In this document: piece by piece, positions 45,757-57,551 of the stretch | How the letters are laid out: each line of letters opens with the position of its first letter | How positions within the stretch are numbered: the stretch's first letter is position 1 | From: Pterobdella sp. o SKG-2022 | Lineage: Eukaryota; Annelida; Clitellata; Hirudinida; Piscicolidae | Assembly: GCA_964035795.1 (NCBI GenBank) | Contig: OZ038322.1 | Location: 3,568,264-3,632,263, forward strand | Direction: 5' to 3' | DNA length: 64,000 bases | The notes under the pieces: model-generated | What the model was told of the DNA's origin: nothing | The model's input: only the letters and a program-made list of their open reading frames with translations | The model's database searches: none | Translations under genes and position numbers: made by a program

Positions 45757-48700
45757 GACTAACTAACTAATTAACAGAATAACTAACAACAAACAAACAA
45801 ACAAACAAACAAAAAACTTTAATTACTCATTTAATAAATAACTAAGTAAATGACTGACTAGCTATACAGTCAAACGCTTGAAACCATCCACTAACTCCTC
45901 TCAGAGAGCAGCTCAGCACTGACAAACTTGCGGAACCTCTCAGGACTCTCAGTGTCATCAGGGTGGTGGAACAACAACAGGAAAGGCAGGTTCTCCTCCG
46001 TCAACTCCTGCTCATTGTGGTGATTCAGTAGAGTTTAGAATTTATAATTGCCATATACATGCATGAAAATCAGTCTTTCAATTATGAAGATTAATTTCAA
46101 TATTGTTCACATAATTATGATTCTTATTTGAGATTCAAAAAATAAACGCTCAAAATATTTGCAGTCTCAATAAATGATCCTGACTCTACCAACAACCCTC
46201 ATCATCATCTAGCTAAACCACATCAGAAAAACAGACCTCAGCGTTCTCGAAGGTGATCGACCTGACAATAGGGATGCACTTGTCAGTGGCCCATTTGAGC
46301 ACCATGGCCTCGTCGCTCGCCAGACCTGCATACACCATCTCATTGGCGTCCTCCTACGGTTTGTGAGCGGTGGTGTTTGAGAGTGGAAGGTTTAATTGAT
46401 GGTATATGCTATTGAAATATGATAGCTGTGTGGTATGAGCGAGGTAACAGACGTGGTGAAATCGATAGATTTCATATTAAAAGAACATTTATGATGGATT
46501 TGATCACAAATAATTTTTATCCTTATTGATGTAAACAAACATTAGCTTGTACCTTCAGATCAATAATCACTTTTGAGATTTGAAATCGCAATTGTTAACA
46601 TGGTTCAGATATCAAACACGAAAAAAACTAAGTCAACAACAATAAAAAATAACAACTTTTACAAAAATTAAAAAAAAAAAAATATTTCGGTTATTTTTAT
46701 TTTGGCATCATCCCATAAGATAATGTTCATAAGCTTCATATGAGTTAGATGTATACCTCTAAAACAATCACATCATGCAACTTGGCCTCTTTATTCATTA
46801 TATCATCATTATCGTCACCATCATCAAAATAATCATTTTTCGTGTTATTTCACACTTTCATAGGGAAAACTAAAACGCTACCATACATATTAACTAAATG
46901 TTTATATTTTATGTATGTATCCTAACAATCTAGTACTTTAAAAATTGATGAACCAATTAATTTGATGGTAGGAGATATAATGCGGTTGAAAAAATGCTTG
47001 CACACTGTATATGTTTCAATGGCGTTGGTTTCCTTAAAAGTTAGCTGGTCTTTGTGATGATGATCAAGTATTATTATATCAGGCATGCTTATGTCATAAA
47101 TAAAAAATTATTGATTTGGAATGATAAATTATTGTAAAATAAATGAATATTGAATGGAAAAAACTGAAGAAAAAATCAAGATGCTTAAATGCAAGGGATT
47201 ATGAGCGAACAATAAAGAAATATCAAACAAAGCTCACTACACTAACTGAACATTAATGAACAAATCACCACAAGATGACAAGGTAAGCACAATAATACAA
47301 GATGAGTACAATACATCAAATGATACAAGATGAGTACAGCATATCAAATGATACAAGATGAGCACAGCATATCAAATGATACACATACCGAGGCAGGTCT
47401 GTAGACAATCTTGTTGCCAGCCACCCTGTCTCTCTCACTCTGAGGCCTGTCAGTGTATCATTACGCCATATTATGTCACTTTTATCGAATCTATTTAATA
47501 TTTCTTAGTATTTGACTATGTTATTGAATCTATTAAATATGCACTTGCATGTCAACTTGTTATGACCATCAGTTATGCATTTGTTCATTCACTGTTTATT
47601 ACATCTCTTTATCATGCTTTTTATGTTACTGTTTCATCAAATTACTTCATTATTTAATTTATAATCATGTATTGCTTATGATTGATGCCAATGAATGTGA
47701 TTTATAAGGGCTAGTAGCATTATTTTATGTGAGATTATATTTAATTTTTTCAAGATAAAATAGAGTAACCTAACAGCCAAGAGTGAAAAGAACTTTATGC
47801 AAAAAAAACCTTATTTGAGCAGTCTATTTGATGCATATAACTGATTCAGCAAACGTTAAAGAAAAACATTAAGTGAATACACTCCACGTGAACTGCACTT
47901 GATTTTAACCTCAGTTAATATTGAGTAGCATAATTATCACAAGTGTATTTATCCTTGTATATTTTTATAATAGTCATCATCAACATGAAAAGGTGACTAA
48001 TTACCGGTATGAAGACAATGAAAAACATTGAAAACAATGAACAAAATGCATAATGTTATGAGAGCAATAAGAACTCACAAGATAATAGATAAGAATTATA
48101 AGTGTTTGAGTCAAACATGAATATTCATAATGAAAACATTTTTTTAGTTTATAAAAGTCCACGAATTTCGTACGTTGAACTCTCATTATCAAGTGGAGAT
48201 ACAAATAATAATACATATGAAACAATACTACATAAATGACGTCCAACAAAGAAATCAAATAAATTAAATAATGATGCAAATGATAAAGAAACAATAAACA
48301 ACACAATAATGAAACTATAAGATGAAGTCACAATATTGAATACATACTCGTAAAAACGTATTTTTTATTATAAAACGATAATAACAACATTTATATAAAA
48401 AAACAATAAGCAATAAACATAACAATGAAACAGCCAAACTACCCGCTAAGTGTGTAGAAGCTACAGTCATTCTTAAGCACAGCTGCAGCCTTTCTAAAAA
48501 TAGCATAATCACCACTGTCTTCACTGTCGTAGTAGCCAATGATGTATCTGTGATGGTACTGTTGAGAAAGTTAAATTACATTTTATCTCAAATTAATAAT
48601 GAGAATGATTTATATAGCACTGAATACAGCAACTGAGGTGCAAATGATAGAATAATCTATATCATTCAGCTTAAAGCTTTTTAATTCTTTGAAACAAATG

Positions 48701-49284
48701 TAAATATTAAAATGAAGCACTTTATTTTATTTTAGAAGTTTATTTTATTCCACGAAGCTTTTCGTAAGATGAAGTTACATTATCAAGTGGAGGTACAAAT
48801 ATGGAGGTTGCCTTTTGTACCTCCATTGGATAATGTAAGTTCATCTCACAAAAAGCTTCGTGGAATAAAATAAGCTCCTTAAAGTATTTTCATTTGAATA
48901 TATATATCATCTTAACGCATAATTGAAAGTTGCCACAAGTTATTCCAAGTCAGCAATAACACTTTATATAGCATCATTGAAAACAATTGAGACACAAATG
49001 ATAAAAAAACGCCCATAAACCATCTTGACACATAACAAATAATGAGCACACTACCTCTAGGTTGTCAAGGTCCTCATGACTCTGTGCCTTGGTGATGGGG
49101 TCTTGTAGCTGGTCTGCTATGTAGCTCACAAAGGCATCCACTGACCTTTTAAGGTGTTTTGATAGCATGGTGGACATTGTGTCATGGTATGTTATTTAAA
49201 GTGGAAGCTTTAACAAATCAATGAAATTCTTTGAATCTGAAGTTGAAGCCTACCCTACAATGTTGTTATATGCATATATATTGC

Positions 49285-49358
<74 letters not shown>

Positions 49359-50876
49359 CTTCAAATGCTTAGAATCAGATTGATTGGCATAATCTTTTCA
49401 TTAAAAGTCTCTAAAAAATTACAGGAAAACCAAAATTTAAAATTAAAAATCAATGTTGGTAAAATATTTGATAAAATAAAAAAATGAGTTGAAAGAGCAG
49501 AACAAGAAAATAGAAAAAAGGAGATAAACACAAAAGTGACAAAAATCATTTCAATAAATTTTTAATGCTAAATTACTCATAACTCGAGTTGAATTCAACA
49601 TGGATCAACAAAATGCAATGCCGACAAAACAATTGCATTTCAATCATCCAAATCATTGAGACAAAAAACTCATGATGACCTTATTTTTGCATCACAGATA
49701 ATTCACTATTGTATTTGGTACACACAGTGACAATTGCACACCATGATACTTACACATCACTAATCAGTTCAACACACCCCAATATAACCAACCTCTGTCC
49801 CCTGTACTCCTTCTTCATCATCTGACTCATCCTGAACACTTTCAATGTGGGATACTTGCTGACCTGGTAACCTTGTGCTATATTCACTGTTGTGTCAGAA
49901 ATCATTGTGAAAGTAGTGACAAATTAGTGGTGAGTATGGTGAAGATTTTTAAATGCAATTGGATGATTCAAAATAAAATGTGACACCCACCTTCCCTATC
50001 ACAATCCACTTTTGCAAATGCTACTTTACCAGCTTCCTGGAAATTAAAATTTTCTGATTATTCAAAAAAAATCAAATGTGATTATTCAACTACGAAAGCT
50101 TCTATGACTGCATTGAAATTCCATATTTTTGACTGATTTATCTTATTGAAAGGTAACTGACTTGAAATTTCTTCAAAAACTTCAAACTTAAATAAAACAA
50201 CTTTATGAAACACTCATTAAAAACTAAATTTTCCATTAGCTTTATAATAAAAACAAACAGACCAAAAATTAAAGCTCTTAAAAGACATATAGTTTAAGAT
50301 TGTTTGACTAAAAAGGATTGTGAAACAATTAAAAATGATTCTAACTGGAAATTTATTTTTAACAGCTTTTGCAGCTTCTTCGAAGATTGGTGACAACATT
50401 TGACTGAATCTACACCTGTTAATGTTAAAATCAAAAACCTGCAACTTTATAAAAAAATAATTTTATAGCCAATTATTATAACTCAAAAAAAATGAAAAAT
50501 TCCACTTGAAAATGTGTCTAACCAGTCAGCATAAAAGTTTACTAAAACCAGTTCATGATCTCCTGTGATAATTTTTGAACAATTAAAACCAAAAACAAAA
50601 AGATTATTCAAAATTTATCAAATTTTTTGAGCATTTTTCATAAAGCACATTTACTTAGAACAGAATCGAGGTTTGAGCCATTAAGATCAATAACTTCAGC
50701 ACTACCAAAACCTATCTGCTCCAAAAAATATGACCTAACTTGAAAACTTTTTCTATAATAATTTAATAATTAGTTTGCATCCATCTGTCCACTAGTTAAA
50801 TGTCTTAGAAATGAAACGAACTACTAACCAGAAAAAAGCAAAAATGAGAAAAAATAAAATAATTTATGAATGTCAT
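42462..50876 (-). CDS. ERP44: Endoplasmic reticulum resident protein 44, complete, 17 coding exons, 422 aa
   Basis: Thioredoxin-family chaperone of the early secretory pathway that binds client cysteines and returns proteins to the ER. Exons on minus: 50876-50829, 50715-50655, 50562-50523, 50415-50346, 50036-49991, 49886-49793, 49145-49055, 48558-48443, 47446-47389, 46353-46237, 46007-45896, 45585-45526, 45221-45134, 44701-44663, 44401-44347, 44189-44133, 42578-42462. All phases close; total 1269 nt. Residues 1-22 form a signal peptide with likely cleavage after GSA. VLVNFYADWCRFSQML (42-57) carries the one-cysteine CRFS motif that sets ERp44 apart from CXXC isomerases (C51). SKYPTLKVFR and KKEYRGQR follow, then the b and b' thioredoxin domains (FENAE, LPFLLLF, LIAIDSFKHMY, KLHREFHNGPDP). 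The C-terminus is KDEL; vertebrate ERp44 has RDEL. A few acceptors (exons 7, 11, 13, 15) have weak pyrimidine tracts but are fixed by phase and homology. Confidence 0.96.
43995..44136. repeat. Degenerate short tandem repeat carrying ACGTCA motifs
   Basis: Imperfect units of the type AACATTCTACGTCATAACTC in the last ERp44 intron. Exact ACGTCA (CRE/ATF half-site-like) occurs at 44022, 44041, 44065 and 44131, with near variants between. The last copy overlaps the exon 16 splice donor. Confidence 0.6.
45699..45812. repeat. (AACT)n and (CAAA)n microsatellites
   Basis: About 18 AACT units followed by a short CAAA run, in ERp44 intron 11. Confidence 0.93.
47294..47388. repeat. 28-bp tandem repeat, about 3.3 copies
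   Basis: Units of ATACAAGATGAGTACAGCAT followed by ATCAAATG, ending at the exon 9 splice donor of ERp44. Exon 9 on minus ends at 47389, so the array abuts the 5' splice site. Confidence 0.85.
48734..48879. mobile_element. Compact MITE of the AAGCTT-core family (foldback)
   Basis: Two arms of about 65 bp are near-perfect reverse complements: TTATTTTATTCCACGAAGCT, then TTTCGTAAGATGAAG and TTACATTATCAAGTGGAGGT. A loop of about 15 bp lies between. It lies in ERp44 intron 7 and shares its core with the copies at 31.4 and 53.8 kb, but its terminal sequences differ from those at 31.4 kb. Confidence 0.85.
49289..49355. repeat. (AT)n microsatellite, about 33 units
   Basis: An uninterrupted AT dinucleotide tract in ERp44 intron 6. 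Confidence 0.97.
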
Positions 50877-51200
50877 ATCACAGATTTTATCGTATTTCGG
50901 CCGGCAAATTGAAAAGCTTGTTGAAAACAAGGTTTTAAGGCTTTTCAAAACAACTAAGCCGACGTGTGATAACGCAGAATCTGTCTTTTTAAAAGTTACA
51001 TTTGGTATTTTTTTCACCTTTAAATTTTTTTTGTTTGTTCAAAAATTATATTGGAATTTTTTTCCATTGTTAAAAAAAATAAAATTTATTTTCATTATTA
51101 ATTAAGCGTTTTGAACATTCGTAATGTAAATATAATGGAAAAAGTTTATTTGTTCTTCATTTTTGACTAGTTGTAATCGTTTTCTATTTTAAATTATAAA
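50877..51200. promoter_or_regulatory. Candidate bidirectional promoter between ERP44 and HAPSTR1
   Basis: Only 324 bp separate the two start codons, which point away from each other. This interval must hold both 5' UTRs and promoters unless non-coding first exons lie elsewhere. I see no confident TATA box or named element. Confidence 0.6.
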
Positions 51201-54200
51201 ATGATAAATGAGTTTCATGATAGTCAAGATGGGGATTTAAGTCCTTGGGAAAGGAGATGTTTGGAAGATTTAGAAAAAGATATTTTAGTAGAAGAACGAA
51301 ACCAGGCGGAAAATGACCGTGTTAACGGCAATCTCTACCCAACCTTTCAAAATTTGGCTAACTCAATTTCACATTTATATAAAAGTATGTTAAGTTTTTG
51401 AGTTAAATTATTCTCCTAGAAACGCATATTCTTTTAGTCGTAATTGACTTTTTATAAATATTTAATAACCTTCAATAATTAATTTAGGCACACAACCAAC
51501 TGTCATATCTCTTTGGATTCCTTTCCAACAAGCTGCAGAAAATGCTACTTTATTATATAAAGGTTATTGTTGAAACCTTTGTTTTATATATCAGCTATAA
51601 TACATACATTTTCTGAGTTTTGAATTTCGAAAAAATAAAATTTTTTATTTTTCAAATTTGCTCACAGAAGGAACCGAGGGTTTGAAGCGCAGTTATGAGT
51701 TAGGTCAACACTCAGGGTCATTGAGGAAGACTAAAGAGTTGGTTGCATGGGCAAAAAAGCGTCGAAGAACAATTCCTAGAGAAGAGCTTATCTCATTTCT
51801 CTCAGGGAAACCATTAAGACATAGACATTCAAACAATCGCACAACCCGATTAGAACCCCGATACAACAATGAGAGCAACCTGCAGTTTTTCAGAGATGCC
51901 ATGGCCCTCCAAACACAAAGTCAGTCATCTTTAAAAATTTTTATTGTTTTACTCATAGTATATGTTACCATTTCAAAATTGTATTTGTATGAATCAATAA
52001 ATTTAAGTATAAAAAACTTAATTAATTTGTTAAAGAAACTTCATCTCTGTAATGTATTAGCTATTGTAACTAAGCCTAGTATTAGTGAAAAAATCTTTTA
52101 TAATTGTTATGAAGTATGTGATCGAATCTGAACAAGTAATAATCTGGAATATGTATGAAAATTCTTAGTTACAATTACCATAAGTATTCAAATGTTGAAA
52201 TTATAAAAACAAAGATTAGCTTTAGTTATTAAAAAAAGAAATCAATCATATATGAAAGAATAATTATGTAAAAATACTGTTGACTCTTATTAATATATTC
52301 ACTATTACTTAGTTTATATGGTTGGCATGTATAGCTTAATTGGTAGAACATTAGATAAACTATCTAAAGTTACTGAGTTCAACCTCATGTAGGGCCAACA
52401 GATAGTCCCTGTTTAACAGTGTGTTTACACTACACTAAAGCACTTTGAACTATACTGAAAAGTTCTATATCACATCATTCACCTTTGAATATCAATTTAT
52501 CATTAAAGTTTCTACCTTTAGGGGCAGTTTTAGTTCATTTTTTATAATCACTTGTTGAATATTTTGTGAAAAGCTACAACCTTCCATTCATGTCAACTGC
52601 CAGTGCCAGAATTTTTAATAGCATTTTCGTTTGATTCAACTTTAGAGATTTTTTGTCTCAAGAAAGCTGATTAAATGGTTGCTAAAAAAAATGGTCACAT
52701 GAATTGAGAGATAGGTTGGGTGGGGAAGATGTGGTTGCGGAGTCTGTGAGGCAAAGAAGCTTGAGATGGCTAGGCCAAGTTATGAAAAAATAAATGTGCG
52801 TAAGAGGCATATAGTTTTGAGATTGGAGAGAAGAGAGGAAGGTGAGTTTCTAGGGGCAGAATCATTATGGAGCAGGGATGCTTATGATGAGGTCAAGTGA
52901 GGGAAAGAAAAAGGTCACAAGCGGAAGTCGGTGACCTTGAAAAAGGGAAAGAGGCTGACTATAGTGAAGTGATATCGATGATGAGATAAGGATAACCTGT
53001 AGATCATTTCAATTTTTCATCATAAAGGTCTTTTTCCCTAATGCATGTAAGCATCTAAAACTTTGCGTTCCAACGTAACCTGGCGAAGTTTTTTTGCTTT
53101 TAAAAATGTCTACTTCGTTTTCTGTTTCAAGACAATTCTCCACACATCATTCGATTCCACCACCATTTTAGTGAAAAAAATTTCGTTTTTTTTTTGGCGC
53201 CATGTCTGTAATACTACTATTCATCTGGATCATCCAAATTAAATATTTCTTCATCAGAAAACATCACTTTCATTCATATGCGTTTGATCCACTTTACCTG
53301 TGTCAATTTTAATCGGAATTTTTATAAGTTTTTTCTGATTGAGAGTTTCATTCTTTGTCATACTTTGAAGTTTTTGAATTATGAAAAATCTTTCAAAACT
53401 TCAAAATCGAATTTCTGTTCAGTCTCCGACGTTTTGCATCTTCGTCTGAACACACAAGTTTTTTCACAACTTCCGTTTCCAATTTCCATCTCCTTCCTTT
53501 GGAAAATTGTTACCATATCTCTGGCTTTTCAAAAACCTGTTTCACTCGTTGTCGTTTCATGTACATTCATACACGTTTTGAGACCATTGAGAGCTTTTTA
53601 AGAATACCTTTCCCGTAATTTCAACATATTACAATATTTTAAACTATTTATATATAGTTGGAAGTTTAGCAAGTTAATGATTTCACCTCTTGAGAATATT
53701 TAAATGCTATTAACATACTTTTGAACTTATCAAACTCTTTTGGTTATTGGTCTCAAGGAGGGGAATTAGCAAAACATCAAATCAGTTTTATGGCATTTTT
53801 CATTATAATTCAAAGCTTTTCGTGAAATCAAATTATCAAGTATTTTCATCAATATATGATTATTAATATACTTGATAATGCAAGTTCACTTCACGAAAAG
53901 CTTTGGTGTTTTAGTAATTCACTTATCATAATTGTATTAATTTTTTAAACGGCGCCAAAGCCAGCGATGAACAGAAATGACACTTTTTTATGGAGTTTTG
54001 CATCAATGTTTTATATATTATGTTCTAATTTCAGTGCATTTTTCAACGAAATAACTTTAAAGCTTTTCTCACAATTCATTATATCTAGAAGTAAGGCAGC
54101 TTCTTATATAAACTAAATATAACCATTCTATTAACATTAAAAAAGTTAAATAAATTTCAAAAAATGATTATGTTGATACTGATTGTGATGATAATGATAC

Positions 54201-55557
54201 AAAACATAATTTTATATAATGCTACAAACTGCTTTCTAGTATTTAGTGTGAAATTAGACAAAAAGTAGTTATGGAAATTTTCTGTGTCACCCTGGTTTCT
54301 GCTTTGATGATTTGTCTGAATGTTACAGAAATTTATAATAGAAAATTTTTATTAACCACATGATAATGGTGTCTTAAAACTGTGCATTCCAGCACACTTG
54401 TATTTTCATCTTGTGCGTTCGTCCGTATAGCTCAACTGGTAGAGCATTAGAATAATTGTCTAAAGTTACCGGGTTCCATTCCGTGTGTTTTAACTACATT
54501 TAATTTTTAGAAAATTGCTTTAAAAATAGTACATTAAATTTTTGTAATCTTTTAAAGACATCGTTTGTATCTTTTTTTTCAAAAATTTTCAGTTTTATTC
54601 GTCAAGAATAAGGGTTTTACAGATAAAATTCATTTCAAAAAACTATAATTATGGGTAAGACTGCCATAAAACTTTAGCATGAAGTTTTTGTGAAAATTAT
54701 TGTTTTTATATAGTGTTAGAAATAATCATAGCAATTGAATTGCTTCACATTACCATATGGCATTTCAACACATTCACCTTGCTTATGAGGTCTTGATACT
54801 TTTTTAAATTAAAAATGCTCTTATTAGCAAGCAATGTAACGAAGTTTAATGCTACGTGCTCTCGGTTGACAAGGTGAGGCTAACATGGATCATCACTTAA
54901 TAGATCGACCATCAAGAGATCGGTTGTGCAGTTGTATGATTTTAATTGGAATGTCAATCTTTTTTAAATGGCTTCTATAAAATACCAAAACCATAAACGT
55001 ATAATCTTATATAATGCGCTTCATTTGAGAACAAATAACTTGAGTTAAAAATAGTTGTGAGCATAACAGGTATAATTATAAATACATCAATATTTAAAAT
55101 TTTTAAGCCATAATTATCACACTTGAATAAAAAATATTTTAAAATAACTAAAGTCTACAACATAATAAAATGACTATTTATTTTTATGTTCGTTCTGTTC
55201 TTTTACTTGTTTTGTCTAAAATCCATAATTTACAAAGTACTTACATATATCACCACTTATTTTTCAAGCTACAGTATTTAAACTTTAATCTAGTTAGTTT
55301 ACTGCTGTACATGCCTCAGTAGCTGGGGTCGACAACAGTCGGCCTAGACTATTGGTATTATTATAGATTATTTACAGTATTGATATATTAAACCCCAATA
55401 TGACCATCCAATGGCAGACAACACACGTCGATCTCCCTCGAGGGTTGATGACCGCTTTTGCGAGCCAACCTCACGCAAGAGACACACGTCAGACCGGGTG
55501 GATAGTCCCAACAACAAGAAAGCTAAAATCTGTTGTATGGATACTGATGAACTATAA
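51201..55557 (+). CDS. HAPSTR1: HAPSTR1 (C16orf72/UPF0472) homologue, 4 exons, 216 aa as modelled
   Basis: HAPSTR1 is a stress-response regulator that works with the ubiquitin ligase HUWE1. Exons: 51201-51384, 51488-51562, 51668-51919, 55418-55557; all junctions are phase 1. Family motifs: LSPWERRCLEDLEKD (residues 13-27), FQNLANSISHLYK, SLWIPFQQAAENATLLYK, WAKKRRRTIPREELISFLSGK and NLQFFRDAMALQ. The last exon encodes a basic SRKRHTSDRVDSPNNKKAK, like the vertebrate C-terminal nuclear-localisation-like end. The model is about 60 residues shorter than the human protein, missing the Ser-rich and acidic part before the C-terminus; an exon may be hidden in the 3.5 kb intron 3. The acceptor of exon 4 (ATGGCAG) has a poor pyrimidine tract. 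The gene lies head-to-head with ERP44. Confidence 0.88.
52321..52480 (+). mobile_element. tRNA-derived SINE
   Basis: TATAGCTTAATTGGTAGAAC (A box) and GAGTTCAACC (B box) lie within ends that still pair (GTTGGC with GCCAAC). The tail has CAGTGTGTTTACACTACACT and GCACTTTGAACTATACTGAA, shared with the 34.1 kb copy. It lies in HAPSTR1 intron 3. Confidence 0.8.
52680..52985 (+). pseudogene. LINE A-family 3' tail
   Basis: Frames on plus read HELRDRLGGEDVVAESVRQR then SLRWLGQVMKK, homologous to the tail at 29.4-29.96 kb. Stops and indels are present. Same strand as HAPSTR1, inside intron 3. Confidence 0.7.
53807..53916. mobile_element. Short MITE of the AAGCTT-core family (foldback)
   Basis: Arms CAAAGCTTTTCGTGAA with ATCAAATTATCAAGTAT and their reverse complement enclose a short AT-rich centre. 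About 105 bp, in HAPSTR1 intron 3. Confidence 0.75.
54418..54540 (+). mobile_element. tRNA-derived SINE, 3' truncated
   Basis: The head GTCCGTATAGCTCAACTGG then TAGAGCATTAG has the best-preserved anticodon arm of the set. It is followed by ACCGGGTTCCATTCCGTGTG, where the B box has lost bases. Tail sequence after this is short and diverged. Confidence 0.75.
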
Positions 55558-55662
55558 TAACTGTATCATTATCTGCTCCATCTTATTATCGATTTGCTTG
55601 TACCATTGTCTTTTTTATTGTCGTTTTCGTGTGTTTTCTGGTTGCTCTACATTCATTTTTGA

Positions 55663-55668
55663 AATAAA
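55663..55668 (+). terminator. Candidate HAPSTR1 polyadenylation signal
   Basis: AATAAA 106 bp after the HAPSTR1 stop codon. Confidence 0.55.
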
Positions 55669-56485
55669 ATTATCTTATGTAAGATTATATTTTTCGCGTA
55701 GTCCAAATATATTTAAATTTAATAATTGATTATATAATCTTCAATTAAATTGTCATGATTCTTATTTGTTACAGATAGTTACTAATGTTCAAATAAATAA
55801 TATTCTTCAATATTCTGCGAGTAATCATAATTATAATTATTGATCACATATTTCGCTAAGTAGGAGTTTCGCTTGCCTAAAACTTTATCAATTCGAGCAC
55901 TTATAAGATTGCGAAGGAATGATATTTTGTTTTGTTTCTTACGAAGGTTGCATTGAAGCAGCAACGAGCCAGTTGGCATTCATTATTTAGTCTATCATTA
56001 TAGGTACCCTTCGAAGACTTACAGGAATGTATTAGGAGAAATTATCAGTTAGATTCTATGATTTTCCAATTTATAAAAATTTTTTCAATTTTTAGTTTGT
56101 TTAGCATATTGAGCACATTGTAGGTTGAATGTTTGGTACGTGTCACCGATTGTCAACAGTCAAAGCTGATTGTGTGTTTGTGAATGCTAATTGCTTTTAT
56201 TTTGCATTTTTGTTTGTGATAAATTTTTAATATAATAATATTAGTCTTAAAATTATTTTAGTAAAAATTACAGAATACTTACCGTTTGAACATCGTTTTT
56301 GTAAAATTAAATAAACCCAAAGATGCTTTTATTGGTTCATAATGACTTCCAAATGTTTCTTTAAAACAAAAAGCTTTCTAAAAATAAATACCCCAATAAA
56401 AAGTAGCTTCAAAATTAGCAGCAACTATTAATCTTTTGCGAGGTTGACAATATATATTAAACAATGGTTAGTTAACAAGTGAAGA

Positions 56486-56772
56486 TCAAAGAATAAAACT
56501 GGAGAAAATCATTTTGACATCTTGCCTAGAAATCCTTTCTCCCTCATCCGACTTTTTGAGATGTCGTTGGGAGGAATGGTGATGGTGGAAGGGATTTTGT
56601 GGTAATGAGGTATGTGACCTAAAAGAGTGACGAGGCTGGAGGTTCTGTTGAGACAGAGATCTGGGAGATTTAAAGTGGGGTCGAGGCAAGTCTTTTTGTT
56701 CGTGGCGGTTTTGCTTCTGTTCTTTGTATAGAAACTTTTGTTTTTGTTGGAAATTTTCGTTGAAAGTGATTT
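56486..56772 (-). CDS. Candidate terminal exon of the TARP-like gene (uncertain)
   Basis: A relatively GC-rich minus-strand block follows an acceptor-like TTGAATTCACAG. Joined after the exon ending at 58505 (phase 1), the frame to the stop at 56486 reads basic, His/Ser/Arg-rich sequence (HFKSPRSLSQQNLQPRHSFR). A second frame over the same DNA is also open to 56509 and reads LLGHIPHYHKIPSTITIPP. The first fits the splice phase; the second looks more like a structured cytoplasmic-tail motif but needs another exon. I cannot decide between them, and either could be chance. Confidence 0.35.
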
Positions 56773-57551
56773 CTGTGAATTCAAACTTTTTCAATTATTT
56801 TTCGTGAAATGTTAAGATTAAAGACAACTGTGATCATCAATGAAACTTGCTTTATTGAGCGCTTCTGAAGCGAATTGCAAATTACTCGCTATAAAAATCC
56901 TTATAATATAACTAATACTAATATAAGTAACTAGTTGATTTAGCTCACTCCAAATTTACTCGAAGCAAAACTTTTAAAAAATCTTTGAAAAACGCTTTGC
57001 TCGAGCTGAAGTGAAGAAGCTCAAATCTGCTTAACACTAAATAAAACGAGAAAAAACTTTTTTTATTCCATACCATGAACTTCTTTGTTTCATTAAGTTT
57101 AATCAAGCTATATACACACTGAAAACTTGAAATTTATATTCAAAAGTACCAAGCTTTCTATTAGTGTAAATTTTTTCTTGAAAATGTTACACTATTAGCG
57201 AGAAGCATCGACTTTTACAGTTAGTGAAATCACATTGGAAGCACCATATTTTTTATACTTTTTTTCACTTCTAAGATTTTTATAAAAACCGAAAATACTT
57301 TTAATGAATCTTAATAAAAATAAATAACTAAAGTATTTTTCAAAAAAACCGACGTCAACTTTTTAGATAGGTCCATTACAATTTACAAAAAGTCGCCGCG
57401 AAATTTATTCTACCCACCAAGAGAAAAATCTTGTGTTCGTCTATAAAACTTAATTATACATTCGAATTAATATTAAATATTAAATATAAAAATCATTTTC
57501 ACATATTCCTCTACTTCAAATCATCTAATATTGTTATTTTTACTACGAAAT

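Noticed and set aside
50805..51017. Longer N-terminus for ERp44 from an upstream in-frame ATG
   Set aside because: The extension would bury the signal peptide; the ATG at 50876 gives a normal signal sequence directly before the mature domain.
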